Shown here: piece after piece, positions 22,244 to 35,813 of the stretch | How positions within the stretch are numbered: position 1 is the first letter of the stretch | Layout of the letters: every line of letters starts with the position of its first letter | Origin: Tetranychus cinnabarinus | Taxonomy: Eukaryota > Arthropoda > Arachnida > Trombidiformes > Tetranychidae | Direction: 5' to 3' | Assembly (NCBI GenBank): GCA_022266195.1 | Contig: WHVY01000003.1 | Location: 11,222,001-11,286,000, forward strand | DNA: 64,000 nucleotides | The notes under the pieces: model-generated | What the model was told of the DNA's origin: nothing | The model's input: only the letters and a program-made list of their open reading frames with translations | Database searches by the model: none | Program-made: the position numbers and the translations under genes

Positions 22244-25200
22244 TTATTGACCTCGACCAATACCAACTCCTTTAAAGCTCGTTGGTTCATTCAGTTTCAT
22301 TATGGCTCCATTGAAAACAAAATCACGAATTACACCAATTAGTCTTTCCTTGGTACCTGCCATTCCTCTAAGTGTCATTCCTTCAGAAAGACCACCAAGA
22401 TAAAGTCCACCATTTGCTGGACCTTCAATTGTATTGGTTCCTTTGGCCAATCTAGAAACAGCTACTTCTTTGTCATCAAGAGTTAATGAAATTCTGTTGA
22501 AATTAAAATAAGAAAACAATTTAATTAAAATTTATGAAAACCAAGTCTTTAAAGAGTTAAAAAATCTACCTTCGGTTTCGTTTAGATATTGTCAATGTAT
22601 GGAAAACGTCATCATTAACTCTCATTTCAGAAATGAGTAAAGTTTCACCAGATCCTCCATTGAATCGAGCTTCAAGTAACCCTCCAATAACTGCTACTGA
22701 GTAATAGTGCTAAATGAGTGAAAAAATGATGAAATGATTAAAATATAGTTAACAATAATTTACAGCTATTAAGATTAGATTTGTTTCAACGTTCAATACA
22801 TACATAATCGCGGGCCTTTTTAGTTTTACCCTGGAATGTAGACATAATTAAGAGTGTCTCAGATTGATTGGTTCGGAAGGTAAAACTGAAATCACTATCT
22901 TCTCCAAGTGGACGACTGTTCAATTCCAGATAACCGTGGCCTGTGAATTTAACTATTCTTGAAGTTCGATCTTTACAACCAGGTATAACTCCATAATTTT
23001 CAATGGTCAACAAATTAAGAGGAGTTGTATCAATTTGAACGTCTTTCATGCAACCCAAGAAATGTTTGAATGTTACTTGAGTCCATAAATCTTGAGTGAA
23101 ATTGGGTGGAACTCCACCGAAATAAATTTGTACATGATTAAGATCCAGTTGACTAGTTCCTTGAGCGGCATTTCCTTCCAACACTTCATCTTCAACAGAC
23201 AAAACACCCATCCATCGATCTCTTTCAGCAGCCAAACGGACCCATTGACCATTGTTATATCTTTCCCGAGAGCGCAGTTGAAGCCTTGATCCTGAACCAA
23301 GATTGAACTGATACAATACTCGGCCATCTTGAAGTGATATTGAAACAAAGTCACCAGTGTCTGGATTGCCCGAGAAAAAGATGATTGCATCTTCGTCGAA
23401 GGTTTTAAATTGCAAAGCAACAATATACTTCTCTCTGTCATAACGTTGAATCTGTTTAATAAGAAAAAAATGAAAATTAATTATAAAAGAAATATTTTAT
23501 CATAAATCAAATTTCTCACCTGTTCCATCAAAGCATAAGAACCATCACCTTTGAACTGGAATGTTCCTGAATCAATAAGCTCTGTAGCACCTTCCATGCA
23601 ACCTCGACATCCTTGTGAAGTTTTGAAGTTCCAAAGGCCTATTCGCTGGTCGTCAAGATAAACCTCGTAAAGGCAACCAGTGAATCTACGAGTTTTCATT
23701 ATAGTTGGAGCATCAAATTTATCTGGTAATCCTCCGATGAAAAAGTGTGCTTTATCATCAAGATCCATTTTACATGATTTAGGATCAGAAGATCCCATAA
23801 CTTCCTGAGCATCAGGCTTATGTGCCTCGGTTGATGGTTGAACATTTAAGGTGACTAAATTGTTGACTCTGTTGACTTCAATTTTATACCAATGTCGCGC
23901 TCTAAGTAGGTTACCATCATTAGATTCAATTATTGTTGGATGTTCCAATGATTTTGATCCACCTCCAGCATTCCAAGTAAATCTTATTCGCCTATTTATC
24001 ATTTCAAGTGCCATAAAGTCAGAATTATTTGATGATGAGATGAACAATATCAATGAGTTGGGAACATCTTCTTTTATAGCATAATTCAAACTAATTGAAT
24101 TCGTTGCCGAAGGTTGAGTTGGTGATCGATATGATTTAACACAAATTTCATCTCGCTCAGCACCCAATGAAACACGGATTGATGAAGCTTTTTGACGAGA
24201 CAATAAAATCCTATGTTTAAGATCAGTAAAATCAAGTTCAAATCGTGTTTTCAATCCATCCAGCCTTCTCTTTAAATTTTCAGAGTTTACCAAAAATCTA
24301 CTTGAATCTCTGATATCAGCTCGTGCTTTATCAATGATTCGTGTAAAGTTTTCAATTCCAGATGCTGTGCCTTCATTTAGACGATCAATTCGAGGTTGAA
24401 GATCAGAAGCAATCTTTTTCTCAATAGCATCGATCTTTAAATGAGTATGGCCTAATCCCTCGAGAAGAAAACTTAATTTATGGTCAATTTGAATTATAAC
24501 TTCACGTAAATCTTGTGGCAATTCATCAAGAGCTTGATTAATCACTTCAAGAGCTCTTCTAGCGTTTTCTAAATCAGCGGATAAACCATTAAGATTTGAT
24601 TGTTTTATTGAAAGATCTTTTTCCAACATTGGAATTCGATTATCTCGAAGATCGCGAGCTGCCTCTAACAGTTCGTAACTTCGCTCTTTTGCTTTTTGAG
24701 CTTGCTTTGTCAATGAACCTTCAATTCCTGGATAAGCTTCATGATAAGCTCTCTCAGCAGCTTCGTAAGCTCGTTTAGCTGATTCTTCTGCTCTAGCCAA
24801 AGCAGCAACAATCCTTTCGTAAACCCGAGCAGCTTCTAAAGCATATTTTGAGAAATTTTCTGTATCAGCAAAAAGTCCTTTCAAATATTCCAATTGTTTC
24901 ATTAATTCGATTGCATGTCGTTGACAAGGTTCAACATATTTAGTTGTGTATTCAGGATTGAGACGACTTAAAGTTGACCTTAAACGTTCCAAAGCCAATG
25001 TTGAATTCCTCAAATCTCTTTCAAGACCAGGAACCAAACCGTGTTTAACATTAACTTCAACTAAACTTGCTCGAGCTGCATTAATTAATCTTCTGGCCTC
25101 CGTTAAACTAGCATTTGCTTGAGTTGCATGCCCTTGACTAAGTTTTATTGTTTCAATCACACGATCACGAGTCCTTTGACCTTCATTGATGCGATTTAAA

Positions 25201-28200
25201 GTCAATTGTACGGGTCTTTGGACTCGAGTTTGAACAATATTAAATATCTCAGAGAGCCTTTGCTGTAAACGATCCAATCTTTTACGAAAATCTCGATCTA
25301 CATTCGGTGATTTAAGGAGAGCCACTATTTTATCCAACAATGTTTTGGATAAACGATTTTCTCTTGATGCTTCTTCCAATCGAGGGCGAAGATTCTTGAG
25401 GCCTAACTCGGAGATTATTTGTTCAGCACGGAATAACAATCGTTCCAAATTGTAGCCTCCTTGACCATTATCAGTTCCAAAGTTTCTTAGAGCGTCAATA
25501 ATTCTTTTCAAATCATATAAGCGATCGGTGATAAAATCAAGAAGATTTTCAGCATCATCACCAACTAGTTTAGTTTCCTCCACAACCATCGGTAATCTAG
25601 CTTCCAAATTGACAGTTCTTATGTAAAGCATGTCAGCCAATGTTTCCAAATCAAAGCTAGATGTTACATTGAACAAGATATCTTTACCTCCATCAATTAA
25701 TGCTGATTGTCGTTCCAAAGTGTTGAGAAAATGTTTATATTTTGATAAAAGATGCAGAAATTTGGTGTAAGGTAAGTTTCCCCAATCAGTTGTTGGCAAC
25801 TCAGCTAATGTAGCATTAATTGAATCTAAATCATCGAGTAACAAACCAGTACAAGGCCCATCACAATCAAGGCAACCAGATTCTGTTTGGACATGACGAG
25901 GTAGACAGATTGAACAATCACGTCCACGAAAACCTTCTTTACACAAACATTGGCCAGTTTTAGGGTCACAACTTGGTCCAATAGAGCCATAAGGTGAACA
26001 GGAACAAGGTAAACAAAATTCACGAGCCATTGGATCACCATAATAGCCATCATCACATCTTTCACATCGTGATCCGGTATAACCAGGAGCACAGTCAGAG
26101 CAAACATAATCATTTCCAGGTCGAGTTTCACATGTTTCAGCAAAAGAATGACCTGGAAGCGGACAATGACATGGTATACAAGGTATATTTTGAGTTGGAT
26201 CACCATAATAACCTGGAGCACATAAGTTACAAAAAGGTCCGGCAGTGTTATCAGTACAATTATAACAATGTCCTGTTTCTGGATCACACGTTCTTGAACG
26301 ATTATTGCATGGACAAAGCTCAGCCCAACCAACTAGATCAATGTAATCACGAGAATCAAGATAGTTGGGTTTACGTTTTCGGTAATAACCAATGTTAGGA
26401 TCTTGACATGAGGGTCCTCGGTATTGGGGCGGACAGAGACATTGTTCAACGCCAACAGCAGTGAAATTAACCGGTGAAGAGTTTAATATACGTAAATCTT
26501 CAGCCACATCAAGAGTTACATCAGACAAACGAGCTAACTGGACATCAGGACCTGCGGATGCTCGGATAAATATGTGTTGAACTTTTTGTAATGCAATCAT
26601 TAAATGTTTACGAGTTACTTCGAGTCCAGGATTTTCGGCAAGAATAAAGGATGACTCGTGGAGTTGAATTTTATGAAAATCGCCCATATAAGATGCTGCT
26701 GTTAATGGTGATTCTTTCTCAAAATGGTGTAATATCAACCTTTGGTTTCCTTGAATAATCAAGAGTGGATAACGACGGAGAACACTCTCTGAAAATCGTG
26801 AATCTTCTCGAGAAAATACTCGAAATGAGAGATAACCATTGTAAGAATTTACTTTATCTCCAATAAATTCTTTTGGCAATTGCCAATAGTAAGGTTGATC
26901 TGTAACATAATTGCCGCTGGTAATTTGCTTTGACTCTGAATCAGGTATTATGCTATAACCCAATTTGATTTCAGCAGGTGTCTCACTTATACCAAAAGTA
27001 ACTTCCTTAGGAGCTGTTGTAATTGTTGTCCAAGTAAATGATGATTGTTCACATCGAGATGTTTTTTCAAAACAGAAGCAACTAAAACACCCGAGTGGAT
27101 TCGAAGCCGTAAGTGAGAAGGTGGCATCTTTACATCGATCACATCTTCTTCCCATTGTATTGACTTTACATGTACATTGGCCAGTCTCATCACATTGACA
27201 AATGCGTTCTGGGTCATTAAGTCCGTTCACTGTAAGGTTGTTAGAAAATGAAATCGTTAATTAAATAGTTGCATTAAAGATACTGTTGATTAAAAGGCTG
27301 GTTTTAGTTAAATTGATTTTAGTGATTATTTTACATTGTGTCAAAAATTTTATGAAATAAATGAGGTTATTGGCATTCGATTCAGCAATAGATTATCATT
27401 TATATGCCGACTTTAGCCTCATTGAAAATTAACAATAAACTTGACTTACTTGATCTTAAATCGAGTTGACAAGATGATTCTAGTGTTCCGGGTGAATGGC
27501 AGTCACATCTCCTACAGTTAGGGAATCTGTAATAACCGAATCGACATTTGGAACAGTCCTTACCCTCAAAGCCCTCTAAACAAACACATTCACCAGTTTT
27601 GTTGTGACATTGATTATTAACTGAACCTTGGATGTCACATTCACATGCTTTGCAGCCTTCTAAAATATCTAGACCATAAGTTCCTGGAGCACAGTCGCGG
27701 CAATCTTTACCTGCAGTGTTTGGTGGACATTCACATTTACCAGTTTCTGGGTTACAAATATGATTTGGTTCGTAACAAGGATCACATTTTTGACATCCAG
27801 AAGGAGAAAAACCATAAAAGCCGACTTTACAAGTATCACATTTATTACCTCCGATACCTGGTTTACATTCACACTGTCCAGTCAATTGATCACAAACTGA
27901 TGACATTGATCCCACTCCATTACAATCGCATGGTGAGCAACCTTTACCAGAATCGAGATTCCAAAATCCTGGTCGACATCGATCACAAGCTCTACCTTCA
28001 ACGAGGGGCTTGCATTTACCTTAAATTTTCAGAGCAAAAAAAGTGATTATAATTAAGTTCTAAACTACAAAATTTAAACAGAAATCAAAAAATAATATTC
28101 TTACATTGACCAGTAATTTCATCACAGACTCGTCCCTCCGATCCCTTAGGATGACAATCACAAGGAAGACAACCTCGAGCAGAAAAACCGTAATAGCCTT

Positions 28201-31200
28201 CTAAGCAATGAGAGCAATGTTGACCGAATACTCCGGGTTTACAATGACATTGGCCAGTAACTGGATCACAATCAGACGAAGAAGACCCAATAGCATTACA
28301 ACTACAAGGAGGGCAGCCTAATTCAGGATTACCATGTCCTACAGCACATCGATCACACAAACGGCCGGTAAAATTGGGTTTACAGGAACATTGACCAGTT
28401 TTGGGATCACATTGAGGATCAATTGATCCAGAAAGATCACAATTACATGGTTTACAATCCCCAATAGCTGGATTACCCCAATGATAAGCTAAACATTGGT
28501 CACACTTCCATCCCGTGGTGTTGGAAGCGCAGCGACATTGTCCAGTTCTATGATCACAAGCCCCAGGAACTGATGAGTCCACATTTGGTCCACAATCACA
28601 AGGAAGACATTCACCTCCAGGAACAGTTGGATCACCATAAAAGCCGTTTTTACATATTTCACATTTATCTCCGGTATATGGTTCAATACAAGCATCACAC
28701 CGATAATCATCTCCAGATGGAGTTAACACACAGGTCGGTGAAAAATTATTAGATGCCAAGGTTAATGGACAAGCACATGGTTTACAATCATCAGGCTTTC
28801 CTCGTGTTGGATCACCATAATAACCTTTTTTACATCGCGAGCATCCAACTCCTTCCGTGTTATGTAAACATTCAGAACATTCCCCGGTGAACGGATCACA
28901 AGTTTCAGCATGATTGTTACAATTACACTTTTCACAACGACCACCAACAAGTATATTATTAACCCGACGATAGCCTGGTGCACAATTTAAACACGATAAA
29001 CCAGCATAACCCTCCGGACAATCACAAGCTTCTGCTCCAGTTTGCTTATTCAGTGATTTAGAATCTTTAGAGGCTTGCTCCATCTCAACATTGTACAAGG
29101 ATCCTTCAATTTGATCGGTATGGAACTTGGCACGGATCAACATTCGACGTAAATTATACAAAACAAGTGTAAACTCTTCTCGTGACGCAGGGCGAACTCG
29201 ACGTCCATCTGAATCAAGGATATACCAACCATTTTCTCGCAACGGTAATGTCAATGTAACTTTGTCTTCTTCATTTTTATCATACTTTTTCCAATTATAA
29301 CCAATTCTCATCAGAGTTTCTGGACCACCGTCCAAGATTATATCTGCATCCTCGGTATAATAACCAGAAGTGTCTCCACGTAAAACGGTGTAACCAATCA
29401 TGAATCGTAAGTCACCCCCATAAGAGTATAATTTTTCACCAAGATAATTTTCTGGAGCCATCCAATAATATGGAGAGGACATAGGCTGCATATCATCATC
29501 CGCGACAACCAAGTGATCATCTTTTCGTTGAGGAGTAACAACCTTTTTACCTGCGAAATCAGAAACTCTCCAAGCTTCAAGGTGAGCCAAAGATGATATA
29601 ACTTCAACTCCCCAATCTGAAGATTTACATGTATTGGTTGCCCCAAAACAGAAACAAGGTGCACAACCATCAGGATTATCAGCAGACAAATCAAAATAGC
29701 CTTGTTTACAACGATCACACCGAGCTCCTTCAACGTTTGCTTTACATATACATGGACCATCACAGGCTTCTGGGTTTACTACTCCAGCTCCATTACAGTA
29801 ACAGGAGTCACACCTTGGATAATTACGATAACCAGGGGCACAAGAATCACAATATTTACCTTGGAAACCTTTTTTACATATACAGTCACCAGCATCTAAT
29901 CCAGTTAATACATGGCTACTATCCTTAATACAATACTCGGTTGTTCCTCTACCACGACATTGACATGGTCGACATGGCGAAGTATCATTAATGACTACTC
30001 CTTTAGGTCGGAAATATCCATCCTCACATTGATCACAATTATTACCAGTTGTATGTGACTGGCAGTTGATACAAACTCCACCACCTGATCGTTGACCAAA
30101 TATGTTTACACTTCCATTTCGAGCATCCACATTTTTATCGTAGATACATTCAGTTGAATGCCCGTTACATTGACAAACTAATTAAATGGTAATGATGTAA
30201 ATTGGGTTTATTAAGTTTTGATTAAAAAGGGATTGTTAAAAATTTCAATATTTACCTTCACAAACTGATGAATTACGCTTTGTTGCCTGTCTATAAGGTT
30301 TTTGGTTGAATAAAGGACAACACTTTTCACAATTGTCTCCACAAGTGTTATGAAGACAATCGCATTTTCTTAGAAGTGTTCCTCGATCAATTGGACAGGC
30401 TCTTGCATGACCATTACAAATACATTGACCAATAATTTCTAGGCTTTGCAGTGTATAAAATAGCTATAAAAAAAAGGTTTATGAGTCAAAAGATGAAAGT
30501 TGAAAGTAAACTTATGACTTACTTGGTTAACTGATGTTAGGTTATATCTATCTGGGTTTGTAAACACATCACTTCCATCCAACGGGCTTTGAATTTTTTG
30601 AAGTCTTAGCCTAACAAAACGAGCTTTCATGAACTGTTTAAGAGTTTCGGTCAAAAGGTTTGCTCCGGGACGACCTTCTAACAATGATAAGTTCACCTAC
30701 GAGTAGATAATTAAAAAGTATTAAGTTTAATTAAGCTTTAAAGGCTATTATGTTTACCTCTCCATATTGAGACTGACGAAGTGATGAGAAATATGAAGTA
30801 CAGATAACTTCGTCATCAGATCGATAATGCGGTGGATGATGAGCAATTGGTTTTGTACTAAAGAAACGCCAACAATCAGTGTTGCTGAGGGCGAAAAATT
30901 GCCATGGTTTGTATTCAATCCCATCAACCGATCTTTCAATAATCCAGTTACCTGGTAATGGGGACCTTCCCGCTTTTAATTTAACATAATGGATTTGAAA
31001 AACCTGTCAAATATAATGATTATATTAATAATTATGACCAGAATGATAATTTTCGACAATTTTGCAACTATTTTGATCGGAAATTGCTGGCTGTTCCTTT
31101 GAATCAACTGAAAATTATTAGATTATTCAAATATTGAGCAAAGAGTAAACCTTACAGCTTATGAGGATCTTCCCATCTGACAAAACTTGTGAGACAAGAA

Positions 31201-32423
31201 TCGTTTCTTTTGTTAAGATAGAAAAATCTGTACAATTAATAGTTTATCAAACAATCAGCATAAAAATTAGTGACAATTAAAGCTTACAAAAAGACGAATT
31301 AGTTGACAATAAATCTCATGGAGTTGGTTAAACATGCAATAAATCATTGGTTGAGTTATTTAATTAAAGATATATTAACAGATTGGTTAACGTTAACATA
31401 TGGCTGGTCCACTCATAACAACCTCACAAGAACAGGTAGTCCTTATTATAACGCCCAGCTAATCTTGATTTCCATTTCTCATAGGTTGAGTGCTGAGTTA
31501 ACTGTTTTTATATAATTCAGGGCAATATATCTCAGCATTTAAATATTAAATTATAATAAGACCTCTTTGTTTTCAGCCCTTTCACTCATGATTCATGGAG
31601 ACTGTGTCACAAGCTTAGAATAGATTGAGTTATTGACGTATTTGGTCTGATATCTAAATAATTTTTCTTGTCAAATTTAATCAAATAGAGATCTTTGAGT
31701 TAAATTACTAGTGAATAGACTAAACTGTACAGTAGTTAACAAATTATGGTGAAGACAAAACTGTCAGAAGTAAACAAAAGATTAGATGAAAACTATTATA
31801 AAAGAGGGAGCTGAGAAAGGGATTTGTTAAAGCAGATCAGGTGTCAACAGTAAATTGTAAAATTGTGAAAATCAGTTAATATCTTACTTGTTTCAAATCA
31901 ATTGTGATTGTGACCCATTCGAATTTTCGACTTTTTTGCAGCGATGGACTTTGCCACCAGGAATTTGTACCATCAATTACATTGGAAATTGGATGTCTCC
32001 TTTCAGGATTAAGACTTGTTGCATCGCAAACTCCACACTCATTTTCCCTAAATATTGTATTTGGAATTATTGAGAACCAGTTATTGGTAAATATTTTTGA
32101 TGGAGGTTCAATCACAATTGTTTAATTACCTTGCGTCGAGACTTGGAAAACAAAATGGCTCTGGACCAGCTTGACCACAAGTTGCATTAACGGTAATTAT
32201 GGATCCTTTGGCAAGATCAAATGTCTCAGGATAGAAAGCAGTTTCATCATCTGTTTGTATATAAGTTTTAAAAGATGGTTTAAAGTTGACTTAATGAAAT
32301 AAGATTTGGTATTTAAAACTAACCAGAATTAATTGGAAGGTCCGATCTTCCTCCACCAATTTGACCTTCACTTGGACAAAAAAGACACACACACACTAGG
32401 AAAAGCGACAACGGATTAACCAT
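22244..32423 (-). CDS. Laminin subunit alpha, alpha-1/2 (wing blister) type, ending after LG3
   Basis: Twelve exons (minus): 32324-32423, 32130-32250, 31888-32047, 30758-31003, 30523-30696, 30256-30463, 28105-30177, 27450-28019, 23520-27229, 22804-23451, 22570-22709, 22244-22493. All phases agree; 2799 aa. Domains: signal peptide (about 1-20), laminin N-terminal domain (about 35-275, with PEPFCFP and NSWWQSP), LE repeats, a first L4 domain (about 522-720), more LE, a second L4 (about 1280-1480), LE to about 1690, coiled coil (about 1690-2270), then three LG domains. Two L4 domains mark the alpha-1/2 class rather than the alpha-3/5 (LanA) class. It assembles with beta and gamma chains in basement membranes. 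Oddities: no LG4-LG5 before the stop, and LG3 has Val in place of the usual Cys (LIGVIRDFVFN) and no terminal Cys (IGRGQ). Confidence 0.9.
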
Positions 32424-33382
32424 TGTGACCACTTCTCGTTGGATCCATAAAATTTAGATTCACTTTTTTTGGTTAAAAACTCTAACTGAAAGTTAACATT
32501 AATTGTAATGGTGCATAGTTTTCTTGGACTAGAATAACGTTGAATCAACCCACACACACGATAAAAGTTTGAATACTCTTGAGTTGTTGATCCAGTCCTG
32601 TTTACCTGTTTATAAGAAACAAATCATGAAAGAAAACGGGAAAAGATGGAGAAAACAAAGATGGACTCAACTCCATTTATGGTAACACACTTTTACCTGA
32701 GTGGGTTTGTGGATGTAAAAATTTGAGGCAAAAAAATTGACTTTAAAGTAATAATATAATCAATTTACCATTTTTAGTCTGTTCACCCACGTCCTTTGTT
32801 GGTATATTAACGAGAGGATCATCTTCATGAAGGCAACCCGGGAACACACCAAGTGTCCATGGTCCATAGAGGCACTCGTAAGATCTCACCAGACTCCAGT
32901 TTCAGCTTTAAACATCAAATTACCTGCTCGATCGAAATGAAAGCTGAACTAAAATGATCGGAGTAATCTTAAGATTAGTTTAAATTTAGAAGCTGATTTG
33001 ATGTCCATGATTGTTTCGCTCTCATTCAATAGCATTAAAAGAGGAATGTACTGCAGTCGACTCAAGATTTGTTTGGAACAAAGACTCGCACTCAACCTGT
33101 TTAATCTACTAGTATTTTATGCTGTAGTTATAATTATAAACTAATGGACATTCAACTCTATAAACTTCGTTACTCAATTAATCCAAAATTGGAACAAAAA
33201 TTAATGCATTTTCTGTATTATATAATATTTGCAAATACAAGTTGGTAAAATCATGGAATTGACAAATCAAATTTATCAAACTCATCAATTTTATGAAGGA
33301 TCCAGCATTATCAAGAAGGATGCAATTTTTTTATTGATAATATTGATAGTCGTAATACATTGTTGTATACAATAGTTGTATT
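32424..33382. other. Laminin 5' flank and spacer to the DEG/ENaC gene
   Basis: No coding exon seen. The laminin promoter and leader should lie here; a non-coding first exon is possible but was not located. Confidence 0.45.
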
Positions 33383-34753
33383 TCAACGAGAGTAGTAAGT
33401 GAATGATTTCGCAGTTGTTGGGGAAACTAATCGATGAGAAGTGAACTGATTTAATCGTGCTGTCTTTGACATTTTTGATTGGCCATTCCACTCTTCAGTT
33501 AAAGAGCTAGGATTCGACTGGTGATCACGGAAAGATTCTGAATTAATCCTGAACACTTTGCCAAAAATAAGAAGAAAAAATGTATACATGGATCGATCTG
33601 GCTGTTTGAAATATCTTACAGCTGATTCCAGGTTTTTGCTTAGTGCAATTAATATCGCCAATAATGAAACACCAGTACAGAGATGAACAATGCCAGCAAG
33701 AAAAGTTAGAGAATCGTGTAATTTAGTTTTGTGTAGCAGTTTAACCTCAACTTTGGGTTTATTTGGATAAACAACAGCCAATCTAAAGGTTCCCTCTTGG
33801 ACTATGCTTGAAGTAAATTTACTTGTTATAACAGGTTCATATAGATATTGATTGCATGGTTCGTGTTTATACTTTTCTTGACACTGTTTGTAAATCAATA
33901 GATCACTTTCGTGGGGATAAAGAGTGAAATATCCATCCATAAATTTGCTTTCAAGCTTCACATAGGTTCGACCATGCCATGTACCAGTTTTGTTATGGGA
34001 AATTTCGTTGATACAATGTCGAATACAGGTGCTTCTATGTCTACATGAAAGAGTATCATATCGGAAACATTTGGTATGATAAGGTGAGGGTAAATTACGA
34101 ATAGCAGTTCGGGCAAAAGTTGTCACCGCTTGATTGGATTCAGTCGTGTTGAATTGAAGGAAACTTGGATTTGATAAGCTATCCTCAAGCTCGGCATAAG
34201 TATGAGTTATAAATATACCAATGTGATCAGAATTGATAACAGTTTTGTTAAAGGTTACATCAAGCAACCATCGACCAACAACAGCTTCACTATCGAAATG
34301 AATTTGTTCTGGTAAACTCTCAAAGAAGGAGTAACACTTTTGATGAACACTGAGATATTCAACTACATGGTTATAGTGTTGCAGGCAAGGGTGAATCCTG
34401 TAAGTTGTCGCATTTAGTACATTACAGCTTTTAATCCATTCGTCCAGTTTTGGCAGCGTCTCATTGATTTGGGACAAATTTAGGGGATAAATTTGACGTC
34501 CATTGCGGTAAGAAGGCTTTCTAAGTTGATCTATTTTATAAAAGAAACACAATGATATTGAAGGTAACTCGGTATCACGAGGCCTTTCGATTTCGACCGT
34601 CGTTATTGTTGGGTAACTTAAATATGATTCAATAATGAGACTTGCACTAGTAATCGCCACCGCAAAGCTGGCTAATAATGCAAAATAATGATAAAGTGTT
34701 AACGTTTGTAATGATTCTTCATCAATCCGATTCTCCTTTGGTTTTACCAACAT
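33383..34753 (-). CDS. DEG/ENaC (degenerin/amiloride-sensitive) sodium channel subunit
   Basis: Single-exon 456-aa protein. Layout fits the family: short cytosolic N-terminus; first membrane segment at about 27-48 (YFALLASFAVAITSASLIIES); just after it LPSISLCFF, equivalent to the family's FPAVTICN; a large extracellular region with paired cysteines, including a CFRYDTLSCRHRSTCIRHC cluster; then a second membrane segment near 370-395 (FLAGIVHLCTGVSLLAILIAL), which matches the pore-region pattern GxxLGLFxGxSxLSxxE only loosely. The G/S-x-S selectivity filter is not clear, and the acidic residue after it is missing (IALSKN), so conductance may differ or the subunit may be accessory. These channels act in mechanosensation, chemosensation and fluid balance. 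No introns is unusual for the family but common in expanded arthropod paralogues. Confidence 0.72.
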   Translation of the reverse strand: MLVKPKENRIDEESLQTLTLYHYFALLASFAVAITSASLIIESYLSYPTITTVEIERPRDTELPSISLCFFYKIDQLRKPSYRNGRQIYPLNLSQINETLPKLDEWIKSCNVLNATTYRIHPCLQHYNHVVEYLSVHQKCYSFFESLPEQIHFDSEAVVGRWLLDVTFNKTVINSDHIGIFITHTYAELEDSLSNPSFLQFNTTESNQAVTTFARTAIRNLPSPYHTKCFRYDTLSCRHRSTCIRHCINEISHNKTGTWHGRTYVKLESKFMDGYFTLYPHESDLLIYKQCQEKYKHEPCNQYLYEPVITSKFTSSIVQEGTFRLAVVYPNKPKVEVKLLHKTKLHDSLTFLAGIVHLCTGVSLLAILIALSKNLESAVRYFKQPDRSMYTFFLLIFGKVFRINSESFRDHQSNPSSLTEEWNGQSKMSKTARLNQFTSHRLVSPTTAKSFTYYSR

Positions 34754-35813
34754 GACTGGTCAATGATAAACTTGTCAATTGACTTATTTTTCAATCCTAA
34801 CTGACCAAATAAAAAGTTACAAGTGACTTGACCATTCCAGATATTATAATATTATGAGAACCATTAAATCTAAAATGTATTAAATGATAATAATTGATGG
34901 GAAAAGTCTGCTAATAATTTTAACTTCATTGGTAAAAATGTTTTTTGAATCGATTATTTTATTTTCTTAGGATTTCATATTTTCAACGTCAACAGGAACA
35001 ATTTTGTTGTCTAATTGTGAGAAGTTATATTTTAGTTATAAAATTAGCTTAAAAGGTAATATCTAAGGAAAAATTAAGGAAATAAATATTATGGGTTTTC
35101 TCAAGATTTTGTTTTTGTTTTATAATACAAAATCATTCTGATAACAATTAAAACGATTACAGATGAAACTCTCATAATTAAATAATTTTAGATGTTGCTA
35201 TCTTATATTATTGTTAGATGGCAGAAATCACAAATATTTAATTATGAGAGTTTCACCTTAATTGCTTCATTTTCAAAAAATAATACAAATGAACCCCAAC
35301 TTAATGGCTCTTTTTAATGAAATTTTCATAGTCACCATCTATCGATTCTTAATTTTTAACACTAACCTAATAATCAACTTAATCTTGTCCGTTGATGGCG
35401 ACTAAGAGGTTGCAAGAGGTAAAGGCGCTGAAAAACCTGTCGCCTCCACAACAGCGTGTCAATCCACAAACACAAAAAGCTTCAAGTTTAGGCTCCTGTG
35501 TACCTTTAAGTTGCTTTATATAATTTGATAATATTTTAAATACGACAAAATAAACCGCAAAATAATTTGACAGTGAAAAGATTTCTAGAATCACATTTAG
35601 AGTCTCATTCAGCTGGTCCCATAGTGATTCAACCAAAAAACGCTAATCAGTCCATTACTCTGATAATTTAAAGTCTCAAAACTTTTCGCTTCATAACTAT
35701 TATAATTGCTTAAATAACCTATCAAGTAGAAACCTCGAACTATCAATTTCAGGCACTAGAGTTGAGTCGATAAGCTCAACTTTACCAATTTATTGTTATT
35801 AACAATTTGTTAA
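34754..35813. other. Intergenic with a short foldback
   Basis: No supported gene. Contains the 21-bp inverted repeat at 35164-35255 and several copies of an AGATGGC-type motif. A minus-strand frame at 35379-35636 has no recognisable features. Confidence 0.45.
35164..35255. repeat. 92-bp foldback with perfect 21-bp arms
   Basis: Arms 35164-35184 and 35235-35255 (TGAAACTCTCATAATTAAATA and its exact complement) flank 50 bp of spacer that includes TAGATGGCAG. It has the size of a degenerate MITE or a hairpin-forming element. No target duplication is evident. Confidence 0.75.

Noticed and set aside
35379..35636. 85-aa minus-strand frame
   Set aside because: Has a few Cys residues but no recognisable family, no splice support, and lies among repeats.
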